From Chthoniobacteraceae bacterium (lineage in GTDB: Bacteria > Verrucomicrobiota > Verrucomicrobiia > Chthoniobacterales > Chthoniobacteraceae), in NCBI GenBank assembly GCA_947479475.1, contig CANJZW010000026.1, forward strand, positions 1-53,328: 53,328 nt of DNA, written 5' to 3'. This document shows, one piece after another, positions 40,101-52,100 of the stretch. The translations under genes and the position numbers were made by a program. Positions within the stretch are counted from its first letter, which is position 1; the number at the start of each line of letters is the position of its first letter. Under the pieces are notes generated by a model. It did no database searches, was not told where the DNA came from, and worked only from the letters and a program-made list of their open reading frames with translations.

Positions 40101-43100
40101 TGACCCTCGACAATTCTGCGAGTGTGATCTCCGATATCCCGCAGCGCATCGGCGCCACCGTACCGCTCAGCTTCCTGGGTGGCGCCTTCAACTACACCGG
40201 CTTCCCGAGTGCAGCCTCGGCCATGGCGATCGGGGCGCTCTCCCTCCCTGGTGGAGGCTTCTCGATCAACGCGACCCGTGGGAACACCTTGGGCAATGCG
40301 GTGCTGAACGTAGATTCCCTAACCCGGACTGGCGCGGGCGCCTCCGTGAACTTCGCCGTGGGGAGCGGCGTTCTCGGACAGGCGACGCTGGGGAATTCCC
40401 AGATCTTTTTCAACACCATCGACGGAGTCGCCCCGCTCACCGTGGCGGCTGCCAACAACGGGATTTTGGGCGGCTGGGCCACGGTAAACGCAACGGATTT
40501 CGCGGGCTACCTCGCTTCCAACGGCACCCAGGGCGGTGTGGGTGCGCTCGGCGCCACCGGTTACGCCGCCTATTCGGCCTCCTTTCTCATCAACGGCGGC
40601 GCCACGGACAACATCACGGTGGCTGCCGGAACCACCGGGATCACCAGCCGCACCATCAACTCGCTCCGCGTGACCGCCGTTTCAGCCCTGACGCTCAATG
40701 CCGGCGCCACCCTGAACATCGCCTCGGGGGGCCTGCTTCTCAATGGTGCCGCAAGCGTCATCTCCGGCGGCAGCCTCACCGCGGGTACACTCAACACGGC
40801 CTCCACGCTGTATCCGTACCTGAACAACACGGGGACCATCTCCAGCAATATCGTCGACAATGGAACGGGCGCCTTGTCCCTCTCCAAGGGTGGCGGCAGC
40901 ACGCTGACCCTGAGCGGAACGAACACTTACTCCGGCACTACCTTTGTCAATGCGGGCAATCTGACCCTCAGCAACCTGGCCGCCAACGGCACGAGCCTCG
41001 TGGCGGTCCCGGGAACTCTCGTCATCAACAACGCGACCGTCCAGCTGACAGCTCCCGCCCAGATCAAAAATACCGCGCTCGTCACTTTGAACGGGGGCGC
41101 CACGCTGACCCTCTGGGGCAACAACACCCTGGGGAATCTTGGGATCAACCAGTCCGGAGCCACGGCCGCGGCGGCGGTGAACCTGACGTTTGCCACACCC
41201 GCCACCTCGACCACCGTGTTGGGCAGCAGCACCCTCACCGTGGGCACGGTGCTTGGCATCGCCGTGGGCCAGCCGGTGAGCGGCACCGGGATTCCCACCG
41301 GTGCGATTGTCACGGCGATTTCGGGGACCTCCTCGGTCATCATTTCAGCACCCGCCACCGCTGCGGGCGCCGTGGCGATTACCTTCGGCGGTTCGCTGGC
41401 CTTCACGGGCAACAACCTCACCGCTCAGAACGATGTCTTCGGCCTAGACCCCGTCATCAACGCCGGCGGTTTTATCAACGCCTCGGGTGGCACCCTCACC
41501 GTGAATGTCACGGGCCTGGCGCCTCGCTCCCTGCTCCTGTCTTCCCCAGTGATCAACGGTTCCCTCACCAAAACCGGCGCCGGCGGGCTGGTCTTGAATG
41601 CCACCGGGATTGGGTTCAGCGGCTTGAACGTGGTCGATGGTCTTCTGCAGCTACCTACCACAGCCGGCATCCTGCCCGTGGGCAGCACCTTCACTCTGGG
41701 CGATACGGCCACCCTTGACATCACCAACAACGTGGGAGTCTTTGTCAGTTCACTCGCCGGCAACGGACGGGTGACCGCCAGCGCCAACGCGCAGCCGTTC
41801 GTTTTCGGCACGGACAACACGAGCACGACCTTCGGCGGCCAGTTTGCCGCCTATTCGCGCAATGTTCTCAGTTTTTTGGCGGTGACTAAAGTGGGCTCCG
41901 GGACTACGACACTGACCGGGGTGAGTGATACGATCGGCAACTATCTCGCCAACCAGGGCAACACCGTCCTCTCCGGATCGGGCTCCGTGGCGTTTGGAAC
42001 GACCACCATTTACAACGGCTCCCTCACCCTCGACAACAGCGGCACAAACCTCATCGGCCGCCTTGGCGGGGCTGGGAAAAACCTCACGCTGGCCGGCGCG
42101 CAGTTCAATTTGATCGGCAACGCATCCGGGCTCACCAGTGAAAGCGTGAGCACGCTCAACATCGCCGCGGTTCCAGGCGCCTCCACCATCACCCTGACAG
42201 CGCAGCCCGGCGCCCCGACTTGGCTGAGTGCTTCCACCTTCACTGGCCAGGCGGCTTACGACACCGGCCTGATCCGCGGCACCAACCTCGGCTCCACTCC
42301 CGGCAATGGCGTTGCCAGCATTTGGGCCACCACTCCCTCCCTCGCAGGCGGCGGCGGCCTGCCGGGCACCCCAAACATCAGCGTGCGTTATGATGTTCTC
42401 GCCGACAGCAGCGCCACCGGTCAGGGCACGCGCTTTGCCACGTATTTCGCCGGCGTCGGCTTCCGCGCTCTTGCGGATTCTGAAATGCTCTCCTCCCTGA
42501 CCAATGCCCCGCTATCAACCAACCTTTTCCTCACTAATGCCGCAGCCCTGCCCACGGCTTCGCTCGCCACCATCACTCTGGGTTCCGGCGGCGGTATCGG
42601 GGGCGTGACGCCCTCAAGCACAATCACAGGGGCCTATGGTATCTTGGCACTGCCGGGGAATGCCGGGGTCACAAGCGGCCTCTTCACCACGGCGGGGGGG
42701 ACGACGCTGGACATCCACACGGTGGGCGACCTGCAGTTTGACGCCGCCATTTACAACTCCACGGGCGGTGTGGTGAAGGCGGGCAACGGAGCCCTGACCT
42801 TTGGCCGAGCCCAGTACGGGACCGGCGGGTGGGTCGTCAATCAGGGGACGCTCTACCTTGCTTCCAGCGTGGACAACACCATCCCGGTCATTCCCTCCAC
42901 CACCGTCGCCACGGTGTCCGCGCTGCGCATCACCAACGGGGTGCTCAACCTCAATGGCCGCAACCAAACCGTGGGCAGCATTGACTCCGCCAGCGCTTAC
43001 GCCGGCGGCACCATCACCAACACAGGCTCTCTCGCCACCTTGATCACCGCCGCTTCCGGCGCCACAACTTTCGGCGGCGTCCTGGCTGGCAGCCTCAACT

Positions 43101-46100
43101 TCACCAAGACCGGCAACAATACCACCACGCTGGTCAACCCCCAAACCTACACCGGCTTCACCACGGTGCGCGACGGAACCGTACGTCTCCTCCAAAACGG
43201 CGCCCTCCAGACAACCAGCGGCATCGGCGCCTATTTCGGCACCCTCCAACTGGACAACAGCGGCGTCTATTCCCTCAACGACCGGATTAACGACACCACC
43301 CCAATCACGCTCCGCGGAGGCAATCTCACCCTCACGGGCGGCTACGCGCTCGCGAACGCCGAAAGCCTTGGCGCCGTTACTCTCCAGTCCGGCTACAGCG
43401 TCCTCACCGCCACGCCCGGGACCAACGGCTCCGCCGTGTTGACCCTCTCCAATCTTGTGCGAAACACCGGCGCTGTGGCCAACCTGGTGGGCAACAACGC
43501 CCTTGGCCAAACCGGCCTCAACACCACGCAGATTTTCCTCAACCAGCTCAACGGAACGACCCCCACCCTCACCAACAACCTGTTGGGTGGCTGGGCCATC
43601 GTAAACGGCGCTGACTTCGCCACCTGGAACGCCACCCAGGGCGTAGGGGCGCTGGGTGCCGGCACCTTCGCCGCTTACGACGTCCTCGCTTCCAGCGGCA
43701 CGTTCTCCAGCACCGCCGCCCAAAATGTCAAACTTCTGGCCGCAGGCACTCTCACCTCCGGTGGCCAGACCCTGAACAGTCTCAATATCGCCGGCGCCTT
43801 TGGCCTCACCTTCAGCGCCGGTGCCGATACCCTCACCCTCACGAGCGGCGGTCTGCTCAAGACAGGAAACAGCGCCAGCATCGGAACCGCGGGCACTGCC
43901 GGTATCCTCACCTCCAGCGCCTCCGAGCTCTTCCTGACCAACGCCACCGGCGGCCAGACCCTCTCCGTGTATTCCAAAATCACGGGAGGCACCCTCGTCC
44001 TGAGCGGCCCCGGCTCTTTCCTGCTCGCCCCCACCGTTAGCAATACCTACACCGGCCCCACTTACATCAACGGTTCCCCCGTCACGACAGGCACCGCGGC
44101 GCTCACCGTCATCCCCGGCGACCTCTTCATCAACAACGCCGCCGTCACGATGGGCACCGCCGCCGGCCAGATCGCCTCCGCCTCCAACGTCACCCTCAAC
44201 GGTGGCGGGATCCTGACGCTCTACGGCAACAACACCCTCAACAGTGTCACATTCAACGGGCTGGGCGGCCAGGCCACCCCGACGCTCAGCACTGGCGTGC
44301 AGACGATCACCCCCGGCACCGTCACCAACGGCAGCCTGGTCATCGTCCTCTCCGGCTCCTACAACATCACCGCCGGCCAGCTGGTGAGCGGCACCGGTGT
44401 CATCCCCGGAACGCGCGTTAACGACGTCTCTTCCGACGGTCGCACCGTCACGCTGACCAACCCGATGACCACCTCGACGGCGGCGGCGTTGACCTTCACC
44501 GGCTCCCTGACCCTTGGTGGCACCGCCGCCCTCACCGCCGTCAACGACACCCCCAGCACCACCCCGACTCTCTCCGGCGCTTTGGACATCGGCGCTTCCG
44601 GCCGCAACGTGGACGTCTCCGGGGCTTCCCCCGTGGGGCTGGCCCTCACCGCGGCCCTCCTTGGCAGCGGTTCCCTGACCAAAACGGGAGCGGGACTGCT
44701 TTCTCTCACAGGCGCGAGCACCTTTGCCGGCGGGGTGAACCTCCAGCAGGGCTCGATTGTTTTCGGTGCGACTACCCTATACCTCGGGCTGCTCACCAAC
44801 GGACCGCTGGGGACAGGCACTTTGAATATTGGCGCTGACTCGGTGCGCCTGGTGGGCAGCGGCCAGACCCTCTACAACGCCATCAGCGTCACCAACCCGT
44901 CCAATACGCTCAACATCGGCGGGGTCACCAGCGCCAACAACCTGACCCTCAGCGGCGCGCTCGGTCTGGTGAGCGGCGGCACGATCAGCGTCGACAGTCC
45001 GGCGGTCACGGCAACGCTCGCCTCCACGCTGACCGGTTCCTTCGCGTTCACAAAGACAGGCAACGGCATCCTCGCCCTTGGCAACCCGGCCAGCACCAGC
45101 ACCGGTACAATATCCGTTTCCAGCGGCATTCTGGCCATCGGCGCGACAAACGGCAGCTCTCGCTTTTCCCGCGTGGATCTGGGCGCCAACGGCATGTTTG
45201 ATCTTAATGGCACGGCTGACACTTTGGGCTCTATTACCGGAACGGGCCTCTTCGCCAATCGCGGAGGTAACATTACCGCCCGCGTCGGCTTTGATAATAC
45301 GGACTTCACCTTCTCCGGCCGTTTCGCTGGCAGCACGCAACTCGGCGGCAACCTGAACATCGACAAAATCGGGACCGGCACCATGACGATCGATTCCGCC
45401 GCCGGCACCGGCAGCTACAACCTGGGGAACCTGACGGTCTCCCAGGGCACGCTGAGCCTCTCCGGCGCCGCTGGAAGCACCACCTTCAGCTCTTACGTGG
45501 TCCCGACCGGCGGTCTTCTCCTGCTCGACAACAGCGTGAACAATCTCAACAACCGCCTGGGCGGTCCCAACCGCAATATCACGTTGCAGGGCGGGGAGCT
45601 GAAAATCACGGGGAACGCCTCGACTCCGACGGTCGAAAGCCTGTTCTCTCCGAACCTATCCGCTGGCAGCACCCTGAGCCGCGCCAACGGCATGAGCACA
45701 CTGACACTGGTGCCCGATGCCAACCAATCGCTCAGCCTCAATGTCGGCACGATCTCGAACCTTGGCGGTGCCGACGGGCTTCTGGTGCGCGGCACCAACC
45801 TGGGCGCCACTCCCGGCCCGGGTGTGGCCACGTTCAACGCAGTTGCCGCAAACTTCCTGGCTGCCGCACAGACCGGCGCCGGAACTCCCACCATGTATAT
45901 GCGGCCCGACATCATCGCAGACACCTCCGCCACAGGCACCGGCACGGGTTTTGCCACCTGGCTGCCCACCACCGGCGTGCGGCCGTTGACCGCGGCCGAG
46001 CTTGCGCCAGGCCTCTTCCGGATGGTCAATACAGGCGTGAATCTGGGCATCACCTCTGCGCAGGTGCTTGGAACCACCGCCGCCTATAGCTTGACCCTCA

Positions 46101-49100
46101 ACACCGGAGGCGCGCTCACGGCCATCTCCAACGCGGTGACGTTCACCGACACCTCGGGCGGCATCCTCACCCTCGCCAACGGCGCCTCCAGCATCAACGG
46201 CGGCCTCTACCAGAGTGCCGGCAACCAGATGATCTTCCAGCAGCTCGACACCACCAACGCGCTCAACTTCAACGCCTACATCCTCACCGTCAACCAGGTT
46301 ATCAAAAACGGCGCAGGCACGCTCAACCTTCTGAAGCCGCAGTTCACGCAGAACAACGCCACCGGGGTCTGGAATGTAAACCAGGGTGTATTGGCCTTGG
46401 CCAGCGGGGTGGACAACACCCTCCCTGTCGTCGCCACGGCCACGGCGCCTTACATGCCGACCCTCGTAATGAACGGCGGCACTCTCGATCTCAGGGGTAA
46501 CAACCAGACGATTGGGACCATTTCCAGCCAGAACCCGCTGCCGGGCTTGGGCGGCAATATCCTCAACTCCTCGGGCACCCTCGCCGTCTTCACCACAGCC
46601 GCGGCTGGCACTAGCGTTTATGCCGGTGCGATTTCAGGCAGCCTGGGCTTCACCCGCTCGGGCAACAACACGACCACTCTCACCAACACCAACCCCTACA
46701 CGGGCGCGACGATCATCCGCGGCGGTGTCCTTGAACTGAGGGACAGGGGCGCCCTTTCCAACACTTCCGCCCTCACCGACTATTTCGGAACTCTGCAGCT
46801 CAATGATCAGGGTCTCTACTCGGGCATCAACCGCGTGCCCACCGCTCTCAGTCTGACGCTGGCAGGGGCGACGCTGAACTACCTGGGCAACCAGACCTCC
46901 GCCAACGTCGGCACACTCAACACCGCCGCCGGCCAGACCACCATTGGCGTCACCACCATGACGGGTAATGTCGCGGCCAGCACCCTGACCCTCGCGAACC
47001 TCGCGCGCTCCGGCGCGGGAAGCGCTGTGAACTTTACGGGCACGAACCTCGGTCAAAACGGGTTCGCCACCACGCAGATCTTCCTGAACCAAGTCAACGG
47101 AAGCGCCCCCGCCCTTACCAACGGCATCCTAGGCGGTTGGGCGACGGTAAACGGGACGGACTTCGCAGGCTACCTCGCCTCCAACGGGACGCAGGGCGGC
47201 GTCGGCGCCCTCAACACGCTGGGGTTCCCGTATTACTCGCCCAACCTAATGAGTGGCACTACCGCCACCGCGGACAATATCAACATCAACGCCACCGTCA
47301 CGATGGCGGCCGGCGCGAAAACCATCAACTCCCTGAGGATCGCCGGAGCCTATAACCTGACTCTCGGCACTGCGGACATTTTGACCCTTTCCACCGGCGG
47401 TCTGCTCGCAGCCGGCGCTTCCACAATTTCGGGTGGCACGATTACTTCGGGCAATGCCGAGCTGTTTGCCTACACCAACGCGGCAGTGACCATTTCCAGC
47501 GTGCTCAGTGGTGCCGGTGTTTCTTTGGTCAAGGGCGGTGCCAGCACACTCACACTCACCGGCGCAAACACCTTCACCGGCACCCTCTACGCCAACCAGG
47601 GCACAACGACGCTGAACACTGCCAGCGCCAATGGCAGTACGATTGTGGCAGCCGGAGGCGACGTCGTCGTCAACAACGCCACGCTCGCCCTCTCCACCAA
47701 TCTCCAGCTCAAGAGCACCGCCAATGTCTCCCTCAACGGCGCCGCCACCCTCACCCTGACCGGTTCCACCGCCTTCAACTCGCTCACCTTTAACAACACC
47801 GGCGGGGCCGTCATCCCCACCGTCAGCGGCGGCTCCCTCCTGCTCACCGGCGCCCTCACCGCAAACAACGACAACTTCAGCTTCACCCCGAGTATCACTA
47901 GCGCCGTCGACCTGAGTTCCGGCGCCCGCACCATCAACGTCAACGGACTTTCCCCCAACGGGCTGGGGATCACCGGCATCATCAGTGGCGGCGCCGGGTC
48001 CATTATTAAGACAGGCAACTCCGCCCTCACCCTGAGTGGTGTCAACACGTTCACCGGGGGCGTCACCCTCAGCCAGGGCAACCTGATTATCGGAACCGCA
48101 AGCGCCCTTGGCACAGGCACGCTGACCCTCGCAAACAACACCCGCATCCTGGCCGGCGGCGCCGCCCAAACCTTCTCCAACGCGATCTCCGCCATCAGCG
48201 AACTCAATTTCGCCCCGAGCCAGTTTTCACTGACAGCCAGCGGGTCCGTGACCTTCTCCAGCGGCACCACGGCGGTGATTTCCGTGGACAGCCCGACCCT
48301 CGCGGGCAATGGGGTGAACATCATCACGTTGAGCGGGACCCTGGGCGGCCTGAGCTCCCTCACCAAAAACGGCCTCGGCCGCCTCGACCTCACCAACGCC
48401 AACACCGCCCTCACAGGCAGCATCAACGTCAATGACGGCTTGCTCACCGTGGGTTCCCAGTTCGCCCTTGGGGGAAATGGCAGTTCCGCTCCCTACGTAG
48501 CTGGCCCAGCCGTGACACTCAATGGCGGCGGCTACAACGTGAATGTCGCTAACACGTTTTTCCAAAATCCCGTCACCCTCGCCGGCAATGCCGTCCTAAG
48601 CGCAACGGCAGCGAACACCGCGATCGGCGCGGTCACCGTGAACAACACAGCAACGGCCCTGGGGGTGCAGGGCGGCAATGCCGTTTCCATCTTCGGAGAC
48701 CTCACGCTCAGCGGCACCTCGGCCACCACGATTTATACGACCAACAACCTGCTAGTGTTCGGTTCGCTCCTTGGCACCGCGCCCATCACCAAGGCTGGCT
48801 CCGCCAACCTGCTCCTCTACGGAAACAGCAGCTACTCCGGCGCCATCTCGGTGGAGCAGGGGATCCTCGCCTCTGCAGGGACCGGCGCCACACCGTTTGG
48901 CAGCGGCGCCCTGACCATACAGCCTGCAGGCATCCTCCGCCTCACGGCCGCGTCCAACGTTGTCGGGGCGCTCACCGTTAACTCCGACAATGTCGGGCTT
49001 GGCGTCCTTGGCCTTGCCTATAACGGCGCGATTCCCGCGGCGACCTTCAATTCCACCAACGCCTCCGCCGACGGGATCATCGGGATTGATGCCATCGGCT

Positions 49101-52100
49101 TTGGGACGGCGCTTAGCTTCACCGGTACCAACCGGTACTTGGGCTCCAGCCAGGGCGGCACCTACACGGCTCCGACGCTCGGTGTTGGCGCGGGCAACAC
49201 CTACCGTCTAGGCGGCGGTGGCGGCATCCTGACGCTCAATGCCGCTGTGCTTTCAGGCGCCGGCAACAGCGCGATTTTCGGCGCACTTAACGGTGTGCAA
49301 GGGGCCAACCTGCTCAACAACACCGGCACGGTCGTGCTTAATACCGCCAATACGTTTACGGGTGGCTCCACCTTCAATGGCGGCGTGAGCCTCCAGCTCG
49401 GTGACAACGCCGCACTGGGCACCGGCGCCCTCAACTTCAATGGCGGCACCATCCAGCCCGACACCGCCGGGCTCGGCACGCTCCTCCCCCTCCGCACCCT
49501 ACAGAACGCCATCACCTTCGCCGGCACTCTGGCCACGGCGATGGTCGCCCCAGGCGGCGCACTCATCACCATCAACGGCGCCTACGCGGCGGACGCCTTC
49601 TTCGGCCAGGGCGGCAACACCGACCTCGTGTTGAACGGCCCGGTTGCGCTGGGTGCCGGGATCGAGCGCACCCTCAGTGTGCCCTCCACGACCCGCGTCG
49701 TGACCCTCGGCGGGCAGGTCACCGGCACGGGTGCAGCCGGCCTCATCGCGACTGGCGGCGGCTATTTGAAACTCACCAACGCGAGCAATAGCTACTCCGG
49801 CATCACGGCGGTGAACGCCAGCACCACCCTTGTCGTCGGGGCAATCGGCGCCCTGCCTGCCGCCTCCACGATTGTGGGGGCCGGCGGGAACCTTGGCTTC
49901 TGGGACATCTCCACCACCTTCAACAACAACGTGAATCTGATCGGCAACCTGACCCTGGACATCGGCCTCGGGCAGACCGTGACCCAAGGCTCGGGGGTCA
50001 TTTCCAATACCGGTTCTTTGATCAAGGCCGGCCTTGGAACCTTGGTGCTCAGCGGCAGCAACACCTTCGGCCAAACGGGCCAGGCGGCGCTCAACACCCA
50101 GATCACCATCAATGCGGGAGCCTTGAGCATTGCTTCCGACGCCAATCTTGGACCGGTCGCCCCCCTCGTTGCCATAGGCTCTATCATTCAACCCGGCGGC
50201 ATCACCTTCGGGGGAGGTCAGCTTTTTGTGACGGACAATATTACCTCCCTCCGTGGCATTAATATGAGCGGCGCGGGAAGCATTGTGGTTGCTCCCAACA
50301 AAACCCTGACCTTGAACGCCACTGGGGCATCTGGAACAGGCTTGCTCACGATCGCCGGAGGGACCGTGGTCATCAATCAGGCTTTAGTAAACAACCTCGC
50401 CGTGAGCAACGGCGCGACGTTGCTCAGCAATGCCACAAGCGTCGCCGCTCTCGGAGCGACCGCCTTGACGATCAACGGCGGCACAGTCCAACTCAATCCA
50501 TACGGCGCCGGCGCGACACTTACCGTTCCCACGCTCACCATCGCGGGAGGCGCCACCCTCCGCCTCGACGCACAGGGCGGCTCCGACACGCAGTTGATCG
50601 CCACTACGCTCGCCCGTTCCAGTCAGGGCGCCCTTTTACTTGTCCCGGGTTTTGGCGCCACCTTTGGCAACACCAACAATTCCGATGCCCGTTTGCTCGT
50701 TTCCGGCACTGGCACGATCTTCGGCGTTTCCGCCGGCACCGTGGGTTACGCGCAGCTCAACAACGTCAGCAGCGCCGGCACCGTCAATTCGGGCGCCGGC
50801 ATCCTGGCACCTTACGTTCTGATGCTCGCCTCTCAAACCAATGCGACCGCCAATTTTGTCGCTTACGATCCTACGGTCGGGTTCATACCCGCCACGCCTG
50901 CCGCGCCGCTCCTCAACAACTTCGCCGGCGCCACAAGCGCCTCCGTCTTCTCAGGCACTGCTTCCCTCGCAGCGCCCGCCGGCATCACGGATCTCTTCGC
51001 GCTTCGGACCACCTCCAGCATCACCGCCACCGACGCCACCAGCGTTCTGCGGTTCCGCAGCGTTTCCTCCACCGACATGGGCGGTCTCCTCCTCAACGGC
51101 GTCGGCGGGGCCGCCCCCGTCATCGACCCGGGTCTTGTGTTCGCTAACTCGAATTTCCCAGGCGCGGTGATCGCCGGAGAAGGCCTCGTCTATGTGAGCG
51201 GCGGCTACACCAGCGGCATTGCAACACTCGCCGGTTCGGTGGCTTCCAACAACTTCACGAAGATTGGCAATGGCGCGTTGCGTCTAAACGGCGCGAACGC
51301 CTTGGAGGGCAACTTCGCCATGCAGGCCGGTTTGCTCCAGCTCGGTTCTGCCGCCAGCGGACCGGTCGCGGGCACCTTGTCACTCAACGACACCGCGATC
51401 CTCGACCTCGCCGGGGCATCCGCCACCATCGGCAACCTTGGAGGCTCCCAGGGCCTCATCACCAACCTGAGCGCCGGAGCCGGTCTGCTCCGCGTGGTCG
51501 GCGGCGCCAGCACCACCTTCTCCGGCAACATCACCGATGGAGCCGGCACCACCAAGCTCGTTAAATTGGGTGGCGGCACCCTCCTCCTAAGCCCCCTCAC
51601 GGCCGGTAATTTCAACGCAGGCAACAATTCCTACACCGGCGGCACTGATATTTACTCTGGGATTCTCACCGTTCAAAACCCCCTCGGCCTCGGGGGCGCC
51701 AATGGAACCCTCCCGGGTGCTGTTTCCTTGTACGGGGGCCAGCTCAACCTGCAATCCAACGGGGCCGGTGTGGATGGCACCATTGTTTTCGGCAACCCCA
51801 CCACCAAAGGGCTCGCACTCCAGGTCCGTGGCAACGCCGCTATTTACGTCGACCGCGTTGCCGCCAACACGGGCAACGCCATCCAGGTGGATTCGCTTTC
51901 CCTCGCCAACGCCACCCTGACCATGACCGGCGCCAACAATTACCGCCTGCTCGTCGCCGGGACAACCACGCTGCAGGGCAATGCCGCCCTTCTCAACATC
52001 AACACGGCAGCGCCCTCCGCTGCGCTTGAACTGGCGGGTCTCATCACCGACAACGGAAGCGGCTTCGCACTCAACCGTTCCGGCGGCCAGGGGACGGGCA

